A stretch of 64,000 nucleotides of DNA from Phocaeicola faecalis (GCF_021730445.1 NZ_JADNRM010000001.1:906329-970328), one strand, 5' to 3'; counted from the first letter of the stretch, positions 52,436-61,988 are shown. Notes: a model not told the origin generated them from the sequence alone. A program made the numbers and translations.

Positions 52436-53737
52436 TTATTTTAATACTCGTTTATCTATCACGTGTTTGCTCTTTCCTTCGCTACGGCTGATGCTGTTCG
52501 GCTCCATCAGTTTAATATCCGCACTGATAGAAAGCACGCTCTTCAATTTGTCACTCAATGTCTTTTTCATAGCAAGCATACGGCCTAAATCATCTGAGAA
52601 GAAGTCACGACGAACCTCAACCTGAACCTGAAGGATATCAAGGTTGTTTTGCCTGTCAACCACCAACATATATTGAGGTTCAAATTCGGGCATTCCCAAT
52701 ATAACACTTTCCACTTGTGAGGGAAATACATTGATACCACGAATAATCAGCATATCATCACTACGTCCCATGATGCGGCTCATGCGAACACTGGTACGGC
52801 CACAGGCACAAGTACCCTCCATCAACGAACATAAATCTTTTGTGCGGTAACGCAGTAACGGCATTCCTTCTTTGGTAAGCGTAGTGAATACCAACTCACC
52901 TTGCTGTCCGTTAGGAAGTTGCTCCAATGTTTCAGGGTTAATAATTTCAGGATAGAAATGATCTTCATTAATATGTGAGCCATTTTGTTCCTGACATTCG
53001 AAAGAAACGCCCGGCCCCATAATTTCGCTCAATCCATACAGATTATAACCTTTCAAGCCCAACCGTTCCTCAATTTCCCTGCGCATATTGTCGGTCCAAG
53101 GTTCTGCACCAAAAGCACCGATACGCAGTTTTATATCATCTTTAGTAAGTCCCATGCGTTCCACCGTTTCCGCCAGATAAAGAGCGTATGACGGAGTACA
53201 AGCAATACCGGTTATGCCTAAATCACGAATCAGACGCACATGTTTCTCAGTATTTCCCGTAGATGCCGGAATAACCGTCGCACCTAAATTTTCCACACCA
53301 TAATGAGCACCCAAACCACCGGTAAACAAGCCATAACCATAGCTCACCGAGAACGTATCTTCCCGAGTCACCCCATAAGCGGCAAGACAACGAGACATTA
53401 CTTCCGACCACACAGATAAGTCACGACGCGTATAGCCCACAATGGTAGGATTTCCTGTAGTGCCCGAAGAGGCATGCACACGCACTATTTCAGAGGCAGG
53501 AGCCGCCTGAAGCCCATAAGGATAATTGTCCCGCAAATCCTGTTTGGTAGTAAAAGGAAGTTTCACGATATCATCAATGCTACGGATATCATCGGGAGAC
53601 AAATCCATTTCCTGCATTTTATTACGATAGAACGGGACATTATGATAGACCAGCGCTACCAATTTCTGCAAGCGCTTGCTTTGAAGCGCATGCATCTCAT
53701 CCCGGCTCATACATTCTTTATTGTTGTTCCAAATCAT
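52436..53737 (-). CDS. paaK: Phenylacetate-CoA ligase
   Basis: A 433-residue AMP-forming ligase that makes phenylacetyl-CoA (or another aryl-acetyl-CoA) from the acid, ATP and CoA. The P-loop-like motif HASSGTTGNPTIVGY (about residues 90-104), the adenylate region LYGLSEIMGPGV, and the C-terminal hinge RGINVFPSQVE with the closing GKSKHVIDKR are all present. Size is normal for PaaK. In the operon it follows the aminotransferase by 39 bases. Together with the indolepyruvate oxidoreductase it can connect aryl-acetates with aryl-pyruvates. Confidence 0.92.
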   Translation of the reverse strand: MIWNNNKECMSRDEMHALQSKRLQKLVALVYHNVPFYRNKMQEMDLSPDDIRSIDDIVKLPFTTKQDLRDNYPYGLQAAPASEIVRVHASSGTTGNPTIVGYTRRDLSVWSEVMSRCLAAYGVTREDTFSVSYGYGLFTGGLGAHYGVENLGATVIPASTGNTEKHVRLIRDLGITGIACTPSYALYLAETVERMGLTKDDIKLRIGAFGAEPWTDNMRREIEERLGLKGYNLYGLSEIMGPGVSFECQEQNGSHINEDHFYPEIINPETLEQLPNGQQGELVFTTLTKEGMPLLRYRTKDLCSLMEGTCACGRTSVRMSRIMGRSDDMLIIRGINVFPSQVESVILGMPEFEPQYMLVVDRQNNLDILQVQVEVRRDFFSDDLGRMLAMKKTLSDKLKSVLSISADIKLMEPNSISRSEGKSKHVIDKRVLK

Positions 53738-53776
53738 AGTAATAGATTGATTTTATTTATGTCATTCTTTCATATA

Positions 53777-55084
53777 TCATGGATGATCTTCATGGAAAGC
53801 CTTCATACGTTCTTCCATGACAGGATACAGTTCTTCTCTCATTCTTGAAGTACAAGCCCGCACACCTTCCTGCTCACTTCCGGTAGTCGAAAGCGAAATA
53901 CTACTCACACCATAATACAACAATTCACGCAGCAACTCGCCACCTTTCATCTTGCCATAACCGATAGTGAAGAAAAATCCGTCTCCAACCACCTGAGTCG
54001 CATCATAATCATAAACAATGTGGAAACCGTTGTCGGTAAATATCTTCTTCATGCGTTCGGCACGACGAGCATACTCACGAGTATCCTCCACAAAATTAAT
54101 CTTACCTTCGGTAGACAGGCGGAGCATCTCTGCATAAGCATATTGAGTGGATGCCGTGCAACCCGAAGTTATCATATAAAGAATGGAAGCTATCAAAGTA
54201 GGCCCGAAGACACCTGCATCTTTATAGCGTTCTGCCAATGCCGGATACTGACAGTCAAACAACTTATCACTAATGCATGTCAATGCCATGCGCTGGCCTG
54301 CATAACTGAAAATCTTGGAAGAAGACAACATTAAAATATAATTATCCGTATAACGTGCTACCGTAGGAGGATAAGGCGGTTCAAACGGATGTCCCAAATC
54401 ACGACGGAAATCCATGCAGAAATAAGCTAAGTCCTCCATCACAACCACATCATATTGAGTTGCCAGTTCACCGATAATGGCCAATTCTTCCTCTTCCAAA
54501 CAAATCCATGCCGGATTATTCGGATTGGAATATACAATAGCGGCTATTTCGCCTGTGCTCAACATACTTTCCAGTTTATCATGCAAAGCGGCCCCCCGAT
54601 AATCGTAAACATCAAACTCTTCCCATTGTACTCCTATAATGCGAAGCTGGGATTTCTGAATCGGAAATCCGGGATCGATAAACAAAACCTTGTTTTTACC
54701 GGGAATGCGCTGCGTACAAGCAATAAACGAGCCAAAAGAACCTGCAACCGAGCCCGTAGTCGGTACACAGGCACGCGGAGAAACATCCACATTCATAAAT
54801 GCCTTTACAAAGCGGGAAGCTTCATTCTTCAACTCTGCCACACCCGCAGCAGCCGGATATTGTGAACCGACTCCTCTGTCAAGTGCCGCTTTTTCGGCTT
54901 CGATGCCTATTTGATTGGCAGGAAGCCCCGGAGATCCCTGATCCATTCGAATAAAAGGAATACCGGTTTCCTTTTCCAGATATTGGGCAACCAACAATAC
55001 ATCACCGATGGTTGCCTGTGAGAGGTCGGCAATATGCAGTTCCGACACAGCTCTCTCTACCAATTCTTCACTAAATATCTTCAT
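53777..55084 (-). CDS. PLP-dependent class I/II aminotransferase
   Basis: A 435-residue fold type I aminotransferase. The SNPNNPAWICLEEEEL stretch, the VVMEDLAYFCMDFRRD segment (Asp and Tyr binding PLP) and MLSSSKIFSYAGQR (Lys forming the Schiff base) are visible. It is one base-coupled unit between IorB (6-base gap) and PaaK, which indicates aromatic amino acid to aryl-pyruvate conversion. The exact amino acid is inferred from context only. Confidence 0.87.
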   Translation of the reverse strand: MKIFSEELVERAVSELHIADLSQATIGDVLLVAQYLEKETGIPFIRMDQGSPGLPANQIGIEAEKAALDRGVGSQYPAAAGVAELKNEASRFVKAFMNVDVSPRACVPTTGSVAGSFGSFIACTQRIPGKNKVLFIDPGFPIQKSQLRIIGVQWEEFDVYDYRGAALHDKLESMLSTGEIAAIVYSNPNNPAWICLEEEELAIIGELATQYDVVVMEDLAYFCMDFRRDLGHPFEPPYPPTVARYTDNYILMLSSSKIFSYAGQRMALTCISDKLFDCQYPALAERYKDAGVFGPTLIASILYMITSGCTASTQYAYAEMLRLSTEGKINFVEDTREYARRAERMKKIFTDNGFHIVYDYDATQVVGDGFFFTIGYGKMKGGELLRELLYYGVSSISLSTTGSEQEGVRACTSRMREELYPVMEERMKAFHEDHP

Positions 55085-55090
55085 AGCATC

Positions 55091-55672
55091 TTACCAGTTC
55101 TTCACTGCTTTCAAACCTATATCAAAAGCCTGCTTATTCATTTCCACGATTTTCTCACCTTTAGAAGCAAACACCCGGCCAATGCTTTCACGCAGTTGTT
55201 CAGGTGACAGAATTTCAATAAATTTAGCAGCCATACCCAACAAGATGACATTCGCACATTTCGGCATATTATTTTCCTTCGCTATATCTTCTATTTCCAG
55301 TTGGACTACACGCGGAAGAGTATTCAGTGTTCTCATCAGCTCCTCCTCATCGGGGTAATTGGGAATATTCTTAAACAAATTTGCCGAAGTAACCACCCAT
55401 CCCTCTTTTTCCAGATAAGGCAGATAGCGCAAAGCCTCCATAGGCTCCATGGAAATAATCAAATCCGCTTTTCCCAATGAGATGAGATCTGAGTGGAGTG
55501 ATTCGTCCGAAAGACGGAGATTAGACTGTACATCACCTCCACGCTGACTCATGCCGTGCACTTCGGCTTGCTTCAAGTTAAGCCCTGCAACAGTTGCGGC
55601 TTCTCCTATAATAGTAGCGATAGTGAGGATACCTTGTCCTCCTACCCCTGAAAGTATAATATCTTTTCTCAT
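55091..55672 (-). CDS. iorB: Indolepyruvate oxidoreductase subunit beta
   Basis: A 193-residue gamma-type domain protein. It starts with DIILSGVGGQGILTIATI (glycine-rich motif), then AEVHGMSQRGGDVQSNLRLS, which is diagnostic of IorB. The start codon overlaps the iorA stop by 4 bases, so the subunits are made together. With IorA it converts aryl-pyruvate and CoA to aryl-acetyl-CoA and CO2 with reduction of ferredoxin, or the reverse. Confidence 0.92.
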   Translation of the reverse strand: MRKDIILSGVGGQGILTIATIIGEAATVAGLNLKQAEVHGMSQRGGDVQSNLRLSDESLHSDLISLGKADLIISMEPMEALRYLPYLEKEGWVVTSANLFKNIPNYPDEEELMRTLNTLPRVVQLEIEDIAKENNMPKCANVILLGMAAKFIEILSPEQLRESIGRVFASKGEKIVEMNKQAFDIGLKAVKNW

Positions 55673-57285
55673 GCCTTTTCTACTCTTTTCTGTCTCAATT
55701 TACGATTTAAAGTCTGCACACATTCACGGCGCGGAATGATAACAGATACTCCTTTATATTCTATTTCTTCGCGGATGATGCGGGTTATTTCCTCCATGTT
55801 CTTAGGCAACGGAACCACCACGCGTACATGCTCAGGCTCTACCCCCAATCCCAGGCAAATGGCTTCAAACTTATTTGTACCTGCCGAATCCTGTCCACCG
55901 GTCATGGCTGTGGTCAGGTTATCAGAAATAATAACCGTAATATTCGCTTTATCATTGACGGCATCCAACAATCCGGTCATACCCGAATGAGTAAAGGTAG
56001 AGTCGCCGATAACGGAAATAGCGGGAAAGACACCTGCATCCGCAGCACCTTTTGCCATTGTAATAGAAGCACCCATATCCACACAACTGTCGATAGCACG
56101 GAATGGAGGCAATGCACCCAAAGTATAACAACCGATATCACCGAAAATACGTGCACCGGGATATTCGGCAGCAACCTTATTCAATGCATCGTACACATCA
56201 CGGTGACCGCAACCCTGACACAAAGCCGGAGGACGGGGCATCACCACCTGTGGAGTAACAAAAGAACATTGGGTAACCCAACCGACAGCATTGCCCACAT
56301 TGTCGGGAGTCAATTCGCCTGTACGGGGAAGGTCACCGGTCAAACGGCCTTTCACAGGATAATCGCAACCAAGAAAAGCTTTCACCTGTTCTTCGACGAA
56401 AGGCTGCCCGTCTTCCACAACCAAAATATATTCGCAATGATCCGCCATCTCCTGAATCATATCTGCCGGTAAAGGATATTGTGATACTTTCAATACAGGA
56501 ACAGAGCCATCGTCCGCTATATTCTCCTTCACATAATTATATCCGATACCGCAGGCAATAATACCATACTTATAATCACCTTGCGGATTAAAACCTTCCA
56601 AACCATTGTATGACGACATCTTTGAAGCCCCATCCAACCGTTCCTGTTTCTTTATCAAAGCAGCATATTGATTGCGTGCAATAGCCGGCAACAATACCCA
56701 ATGAGTACGTTCACAGTCGGGATTCAGTTGATTCTCTTCCCGGATTCCTGCCACTTCCACACTGGAGCGTGAGTGTGCCAAACGAGTGACGACACGCATC
56801 AATACCGGTAACTTCAACCTTTCCGAAAGCATATAGGCATAGTTCATCATGTCATAAGCCTCTTGCTGATTTGACGGTTCCAGAATGGGAAGCATTGCAA
56901 ACTTTCCATAGAAACGGGAGTCCTGTTCATTTTGTGAAGAATGCATGGACGGATCATCAGCAGCCAACACCACCAGTCCGCCATTTACCCCTGTAATCGC
57001 TGAATTGACAAAAGCATCGGCAGCCACATTCATACCTACATGTTTCATGCATACCAAAGCACGCTTGCCTGCATAAGACATCCCCAAGGCAGCCTCCATT
57101 GCAGTCTTTTCATTCGTACACCAAGTGCTATGCAGTTTTCTTTCCTGTGCCAGCTTATCATTTTGTATAAATTCCGTAATCTCTGTAGACGGTGTTCCCG
57201 GATAAGCATACACACCCGATATTCCGGCATGTATCGCTCCCAAGGCAATCGCTTCATCGCCCAACAATAATCTCTTTTCTGTCAT
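55669..57285 (-). CDS. iorA: Indolepyruvate oxidoreductase subunit alpha, without the C-terminal ferredoxin domain
   Basis: A 538-residue TPP enzyme. The N-terminal pyrimidine-binding part has LLLGDEAIALGAIHAG and VYAYPGTPSTEI. A middle domain and the C-terminal PP-binding part follow, with PALCQGCGHRD and the GDIGCYTLGALPPF, DSTFTHSGMTGLLDAV region. It ends RRECVQTLNRKLRQK with no CxxCxxC cluster. Characterised archaeal IorA proteins carry a C-terminal 2[4Fe-4S] domain, which is missing here. It follows the nitrilase gene by 47 bases and is in the operon with aminotransferase and PaaK. Confidence 0.9.
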   Translation of the reverse strand: MTEKRLLLGDEAIALGAIHAGISGVYAYPGTPSTEITEFIQNDKLAQERKLHSTWCTNEKTAMEAALGMSYAGKRALVCMKHVGMNVAADAFVNSAITGVNGGLVVLAADDPSMHSSQNEQDSRFYGKFAMLPILEPSNQQEAYDMMNYAYMLSERLKLPVLMRVVTRLAHSRSSVEVAGIREENQLNPDCERTHWVLLPAIARNQYAALIKKQERLDGASKMSSYNGLEGFNPQGDYKYGIIACGIGYNYVKENIADDGSVPVLKVSQYPLPADMIQEMADHCEYILVVEDGQPFVEEQVKAFLGCDYPVKGRLTGDLPRTGELTPDNVGNAVGWVTQCSFVTPQVVMPRPPALCQGCGHRDVYDALNKVAAEYPGARIFGDIGCYTLGALPPFRAIDSCVDMGASITMAKGAADAGVFPAISVIGDSTFTHSGMTGLLDAVNDKANITVIISDNLTTAMTGGQDSAGTNKFEAICLGLGVEPEHVRVVVPLPKNMEEITRIIREEIEYKGVSVIIPRRECVQTLNRKLRQKRVEKA

Positions 57286-57332
57286 TATCTATTTATATTA
57301 TTAGTTATTATTCGATTTCATCCGTTCTTCTT

Positions 57333-58094
57333 TTATAGCAAGCTAAAAGAATCGGCATCATCCAGCACCGGAAATTTCTCACGAAATGCTGCCAATTTCT
57401 CCATATCTATCTCTGCAGTGGCTTCGCTTTCGCAGCTCCAGGGACATTCGGCCATCGTTTTTCCATACGGATCTATAATAGCACTTCCGCCCGAATATTC
57501 GCAAGCCGGGTCAGTTCCCATCCGATTGACTCCTGCCACATAACATTGGTTCTCTATGGCACGGGCACGGAGCAATGCACTCCATGCATCTACACGGGGG
57601 GTAGGCCAACTAGCTACATAAAGTATCATATCATAGTCGCCTAAATTACGAGACCACACTGGGAAACGGAGGTCGTAACATACTTCCAGCAGAATACGCA
57701 CGCCCCGATAGTGTACCACAACCCTTTCGGTACCGGCAGTAAACTGCTTATCCTCTCCCCCATAAGTGAATAAATGCTTTTTATCATAATGCTGCACCGT
57801 TCCATCGGGATGTACAAAATAGAAACGGTTATAATATTTTCCATTTTCCTGCACTGCCACACTTCCGGCAATAGCACAATTGCGTTCGGCCGCTTTACGT
57901 TGCATCCAGTGCAATGTCTCACTGTCGGCGCTCTCGGCCACGCCCTCTGGCTTAGTACAAAAACCGGTGGAGAACATTTCGGGCAAAACAAACAAGTCAG
58001 CATCCGGCAAGCGATTGACAGCCTCATCAGCCCGTTCTATATTTACTTGAGGATTCGCCCATTCTATATTTCTTTGTAGAATTGTTATTTTCAT
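57333..58094 (-). CDS. Nitrilase-family omega-amidase-like hydrolase (YafV type)
   Basis: A 253-residue C-N hydrolase with the Glu39 (LPEMFSTGF), Lys106 (YDKKHLF) and Cys139 (EVCYDLRFPVW) triad. FSTGF and RFPVW are typical of the YafV/omega-amidase branch that hydrolyses 2-oxoglutaramate-like amides produced by glutamine or methionine transaminases. As first gene of the aryl-acid operon, it may clear the amide product of a glutamine-dependent transaminase. The family is secure; the substrate is inferred. Confidence 0.85.
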   Translation of the reverse strand: MKITILQRNIEWANPQVNIERADEAVNRLPDADLFVLPEMFSTGFCTKPEGVAESADSETLHWMQRKAAERNCAIAGSVAVQENGKYYNRFYFVHPDGTVQHYDKKHLFTYGGEDKQFTAGTERVVVHYRGVRILLEVCYDLRFPVWSRNLGDYDMILYVASWPTPRVDAWSALLRARAIENQCYVAGVNRMGTDPACEYSGGSAIIDPYGKTMAECPWSCESEATAEIDMEKLAAFREKFPVLDDADSFSLL

Positions 58095-58118
58095 GGTTTT
58101 CCATAATTATAAGACCCA

Positions 58119-58148
58119 CAAAGGTAACAATTATAATAAGATGACAAA
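58119..58148 (-). promoter_or_regulatory. Promoter of the aryl-acid operon
   Basis: On the minus strand TTTG (58148-58145), 18 bases, TACCTTTG (58126-58119), 25 bases before the start codon at 58094. The rest of the gap to 58347 holds no gene. Confidence 0.65.
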
Positions 58149-58346
58149 CATTTTATCACCAACTATTTCCTTTATAGCACATTTTTCTTATATTTGGAAA
58201 TAAAAGAGACTATCCACTCATACCCATTGAAGGCAGACAGGTTATCAATATCAGACTATTGAACCAGTAAAACAATCTTTTATTAGCCGACCGGACACAG
58301 GAAAGGTGATTCCACCTACCCCCTGCTACTGGCCGGCCAATGTTTA

Positions 58347-59423
58347 TCATTTAAGATATTCACGGAAAAACCGTTCTATCTTGTCAAACGGAATTACATT
58401 CAGATTATCATACAAATCCACGTGATTGGCACCGGGAATGATTAACAATTCCTTGTTCCCGCCTTTCAACTTCTTGAAAGCATCTTCACTGAAATAACGC
58501 GAATGGGCTTTTTCTCCATGAATCATCAACACAGCACTCCGAATCTCATCACTATACGAAAGTATAGGCATATTGATGAATGAGAGTGAGGAAGTCTTGT
58601 TCCACCCATTGTTAGAATTAAGCGAACGCTTGTGATAACCGCGTTCCGTCTTGTAATAACCGTAATAATCTTTCACGAATTGGGGAGCATCCGCAGGCAA
58701 CGGATCCACCACTCCTCCGGCCAAAGCATACGAACCGTTCCTCGCATCTTCCGTGCGCTGGGCATTGAGCTGCTTACGCAATTCGTAACGTGCATCGGCA
58801 TTCATTGAGTCAAAATAACCATTGGCATTCACACGGCTCATGTCATACATGGTTGCAGTAACAGTTGCCTTGATGCGGGTGTCGACAGCTGCTGCATTGA
58901 GCGCCATGCCACCCCATCCGCAAATACCGAGAATACCAATACGCTCTGCATCTACATCATCACGTATGGAAAGGAAATCGACTGCTGCACAAAAATCTTC
59001 CGTATTAATATCGGGCGAAGCCACATAGCGGGGCTCGCCATCACTTTCTCCGGTGTACGAAGGATCGAAGGCAATGGTCAGAAAACCACGCTCCGCCAAA
59101 GCCTGCGCATATAACCCCGAAGCCTGTTCCTTCACTGCACCGAAAGGACCGCTTACGGCAATGGCCGGCAACTTTCCCTCAGCATCCCGGGGAATGTACA
59201 TATCGGCAGCCAGGGTAATGCCGTAACGATTACGAAAAGTCACTTTCGTGTGACGCACCTTGTCACTCTGTGGGAATACTTTGTCCCACTCCTGAACCAA
59301 ACTTTGTTTTTTCTCTATCATATAAACACTGTTAGAATGATTATTGTCTACCGCAAACAGGTTTCCCATGGCACAAAGACTTATCGCCGTTGCCGCACAT
59401 AAACTTCTTAATGACTTTCTCAT
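58347..59423 (-). CDS. Secreted alpha/beta hydrolase, Cys-type nucleophile elbow
   Basis: A 358-residue alpha/beta hydrolase from the ATG at 59423, which gives a signal peptide (LCAATAISLCAMGNLFA). The longer reading extends through the promoter and operator and is rejected. The nucleophile elbow is GILGICGWGGMAL, so the nucleophile position holds Cys, as in dienelactone hydrolase-like and YcjY-like families. HVDLYD near the end gives the catalytic His. Related proteins are paired with AraC regulators. It is divergent from such a regulator here, with a 21-base direct repeat between. Substrate unknown. Confidence 0.82.
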   Translation of the reverse strand: MRKSLRSLCAATAISLCAMGNLFAVDNNHSNSVYMIEKKQSLVQEWDKVFPQSDKVRHTKVTFRNRYGITLAADMYIPRDAEGKLPAIAVSGPFGAVKEQASGLYAQALAERGFLTIAFDPSYTGESDGEPRYVASPDINTEDFCAAVDFLSIRDDVDAERIGILGICGWGGMALNAAAVDTRIKATVTATMYDMSRVNANGYFDSMNADARYELRKQLNAQRTEDARNGSYALAGGVVDPLPADAPQFVKDYYGYYKTERGYHKRSLNSNNGWNKTSSLSFINMPILSYSDEIRSAVLMIHGEKAHSRYFSEDAFKKLKGGNKELLIIPGANHVDLYDNLNVIPFDKIERFFREYLK

Positions 59424-59452
59424 ACTGTTTTCACTATTAATTTTCACAACAG

Positions 59453-59460
59453 CAAAGGTA
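59453..59460 (-). promoter_or_regulatory. -7 promoter box of the alpha/beta hydrolase gene
   Basis: Minus-strand TACCTTTG, 29 bases before the start codon. The -33 region is poor, as expected for an activator-dependent promoter. Confidence 0.55.
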
Positions 59461-59484
59461 ACGGTTTCCACCATATCCCATTGT

Positions 59485-59516
59485 ACCTCAATTACGGATG
59501 TTCCAACCTCAATTAC
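59485..59516. promoter_or_regulatory. Probable AraC-type operator (21-base direct repeats)
   Basis: ACCTCAATTAC occurs at 59485-59495 and again at 59506-59516, 21 bases apart (two helical turns). This is the typical arrangement bound by AraC-family proteins. It lies upstream of the hydrolase -7 box and 132 bases from the AraC gene start. Confidence 0.6.
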
Positions 59517-59613
59517 AGTTCCTTGCCTATGAGTTCCGGCATTACTCATTATAATCCGTAACTCAGGTTGTATAATCAGTAATCAGGGTAATGAGGAAGT
59601 CCGGATGATTCTT

Positions 59614-59621
59614 TACTTTTG
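59614..59621 (+). promoter_or_regulatory. -7 promoter box of the AraC-family gene
   Basis: TACTTTTG fits TAnnTTTG, 26 bases before the start codon. No clear -33. Confidence 0.45.
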
Positions 59622-59647
59622 TCGAGTAAGAAAACAGAAGCCGGAAA

Positions 59648-60544
59648 ATGAAAAAGATTTTAGACCTCAAGACTGTACATGAATGCAATCGGAACTTAGG
59701 TTGCAAGACATGGCACCCGCAAGTAAGCATCATCAATCTGGAAAATCCCAATCTGGAACAGGAAGCCGTGAAGTTTGAATTCTATGCCATCCTGCTCATT
59801 GAGGAATGTCCCGACGACTGTTGTTGCTGCGGCCGTAAGTATTACGACTATTCCAATGCCACAATGGTATTCCTCACTCCCGGCGAAATATTTCGCATGA
59901 GTGAGGACAACACACTCCCCGATAAAGGATATCTGCTGGCCTTTCATCCCGACTTACTGTCTCAGACCTCACTGAAAAGCCATATCAAGAACTATACTTT
60001 TTTCCAATACCGGAAAGAAGAAGCACTCCATCTCTCCCAACGCGAAACATCAAAGATAACCTGTTGCCTCGAAAATATAGAGGATGAGTTACACCATCCG
60101 ATTGACGCACACAGCAGCACCATCCTCTCAAGGCACATTGAACTCTTTCTAGACTATTGCACACGCTACTACGAACGTCAGTTCATTACAAGGGAAAACA
60201 AGAACAAAGCTATTTTAGAAGCAACAGAAAAGATACTCGACGACTGCATGGCTTCCGGCAGACTGCAAAGCGGCAAACTCCCCATTCCTCACCATATTGC
60301 AGAAAAGCTCCATCTCTCGGCAGCCTATTTTAACGATCTGCTGAAATTCGAAACAGGCAAGACATGGGAAGAATACATTCAATTCAAGCAACTGGAAAAA
60401 GCCAAGCAATTATTACTGAAAGACGACAATAGCCCCATTGCTGTAGCCAAGCAGCTGGGCTACCCCAACGTACAATATTTTAGTTTCATCTTTAAAAAGG
60501 TGACAGGCTGTACACCGAATGACTATCGGCACTCACAAAACTAA
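59648..60544 (+). CDS. AraC-family transcriptional regulator
   Basis: A 298-residue regulator with an N-terminal sensing domain (about 1-180) and a C-terminal AraC double helix-turn-helix (about 200-298: AEKLHLSAAYFNDLLKFETGKTWEEYIQFKQ, and then AVAKQLGYPNVQYFSFIFKKVTGCTPNDYR). The N-domain has an unusual Cys cluster (ECPDDCCCCGRK, about residues 55-66). It is divergent from the alpha/beta hydrolase gene and probably activates it through the direct repeats at 59485-59516. The inducer is unknown. Confidence 0.9.
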   Translation: MKKILDLKTVHECNRNLGCKTWHPQVSIINLENPNLEQEAVKFEFYAILLIEECPDDCCCCGRKYYDYSNATMVFLTPGEIFRMSEDNTLPDKGYLLAFHPDLLSQTSLKSHIKNYTFFQYRKEEALHLSQRETSKITCCLENIEDELHHPIDAHSSTILSRHIELFLDYCTRYYERQFITRENKNKAILEATEKILDDCMASGRLQSGKLPIPHHIAEKLHLSAAYFNDLLKFETGKTWEEYIQFKQLEKAKQLLLKDDNSPIAVAKQLGYPNVQYFSFIFKKVTGCTPNDYRHSQN

Positions 60545-60612
60545 AAGACCTGAGTCTTAAAAAAAGATGAAACCTTCTATTCATGGAGATTCTGTGCGAA
60601 AGCAATCCCCGC

Positions 60613-61179
60613 TCATTCATAACTACCGCTGAAATGATAAACAAGCTGCGAAAAATCTTCTGATTTTTCATTGCCTATCCACAATTCTGTCGGTGAAATA
60701 TTAAACATCATAAACTGGCTATATATTTCTGCATCACCTCCAAAATGTTGAGAGAATTCTATCCTCACTGACGATGGAGCGCCATATCCGCCTAAGATGA
60801 CTACATTTTTAGGATGCAAGACAAAATTCATACTGCCTTGATCCATCTGAAGAAATTCATATCCTGCCTTTACTTCAACCTCACCTATTTCCCTGAAATG
60901 CCGTGATATATCCTCATCTTTAATCATCTCTGCAATAGGCGATAAAGGCAATTTTAATATTAAAGAATCTCTTGACACAGCTATTCTATCGGAAAAGGCT
61001 TCAATTTCCTTACCTCTATAATATGAAACTTCCACCGTACCCTTGTACGTGCCTTTCATGTCGAAAAGCGCTTGTTGAATCTCGGCAGATGAAAAGCCTG
61101 ATTCATCGTCATTACATCCGGCAAATCCTATCACACAACAGAATAATACTACTATCCTTAACAGTCCTTTTGTCTTCAT
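60613..61179 (-). CDS. DUF4840-like lipoprotein
   Basis: A 188-residue lipoprotein with lipobox FAGC (Cys22) and an acidic segment right after (NDDESG). The rest is a beta-rich single domain (MKGTYKGTVEVSYYRGKE, VRIEFSQHFG, YHFSGSYE). This matches Bacteroides DUF4840-type proteins of unknown function. It is alone; the convergent AraC gene ends 69 bases away. A possible -7 box TAGTTTTG lies at 61249-61242. Confidence 0.65.
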   Translation of the reverse strand: MKTKGLLRIVVLFCCVIGFAGCNDDESGFSSAEIQQALFDMKGTYKGTVEVSYYRGKEIEAFSDRIAVSRDSLILKLPLSPIAEMIKDEDISRHFREIGEVEVKAGYEFLQMDQGSMNFVLHPKNVVILGGYGAPSSVRIEFSQHFGGDAEIYSQFMMFNISPTELWIGNEKSEDFSQLVYHFSGSYE

Positions 61180-61516
61180 ATCAAATTGATTAATTAGTTA
61201 TGTTACTCGCAAGCACGTACATATGCCTTTATCGTTTAAAGCAAAACTACACAAATATTTTTTAGTCGACGAATAAAAAGCAATTTTTTTATTCGCATTT
61301 TGCATTTTCTTGATACACGCTCATTTTTCTATTGGCGCAAATGTATCTGGCAATGCTGTCTGCCACATAAAAAGTCACAGCCTCACCGCTCTGTACCCTT
61401 GTCCGAAGAGCCGTTTCTTCCTTTCATCAGCCATTGAAACGTCCTGTTGGTGGGCGTTCCGGTAGTGAATAGACAGCTCGTCATCACCCTTTCAGCCTCC
61501 TTTCATCCGTAAGGCA
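61180..61516. other. Gene-free segment before the tandem repeats
   Basis: This contains the presumed promoter of the lipoprotein gene (61242-61249, minus strand) and no credible open reading frame. No hairpin was found. Confidence 0.4.
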
Positions 61517-61675
61517 ATGTGTACTAAATGTGTACTCCTTGTGTACTCCTTGTGTACTCTTTGTGTACTCTTTGTGTACCTAATGCATACCTGTGTACTC
61601 TTTGTGTACTTAATGTGTACTCCTTGTGTACCTAATATGCGCTTGTGTATTCTTTGTGTACTTAATGTGTACTCC
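61517..61675. repeat. Degenerate tandem repeat 1 (GTGTACTCCTT unit, about 12 bases)
   Basis: At least 12 imperfect copies of a unit like TGTGTACTCCTT/TGTGTACTTAA. The reading frame on the minus strand is open only because 12 is divisible by 3 and gives a low-complexity product (YTKSTQ repeats). Confidence 0.85.
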
Positions 61676-61865
61676 TGTTTTTGATTGACTAATTGAAGGC
61701 AGATTTGAAAGGACTTGGGCAGCACGGCTGAAACGAGGATGAAGGGATGTCCTGTCATTCTTAACCGACTGATTCTCCGCATGTTTTAATTCAAATGTAA
61801 GGATGAACGGAGAAAAAGGAATGACCGGATTAGTGAGGGAAGGGTAATCCTATCTGCTCTTACAT

Positions 61866-61949
61866 GAAAAACATGCCGAGCTTTTTAAAAAAGATGCTGA
61901 TGTTTTTAGAAAACATACCGAGCTTTTTTGAAAACATCAAGGTCTTTTA
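61866..61949. repeat. Tandem repeat 2 (AAAACATGCCGAGCTTTTTT unit, about 20 bases)
   Basis: About four imperfect copies, in which a central CCGAGC or variant separates A-rich and T-rich halves. Each copy is itself roughly palindromic in its A/T flanks. No coding potential. Confidence 0.7.
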
Positions 61950-61988
61950 GCCACACTCTGTGTGGGCTGCCTATTTTTAAATGCGCAC

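Noticed and set aside
61492..61782. Minus-strand 96-codon reading frame through the 12-base repeats
   Set aside because: The frame is open only because the unit length is a multiple of 3. It gives YTKSTQ repeats, lacks a ribosome-binding site and has no relatives I can recognise.
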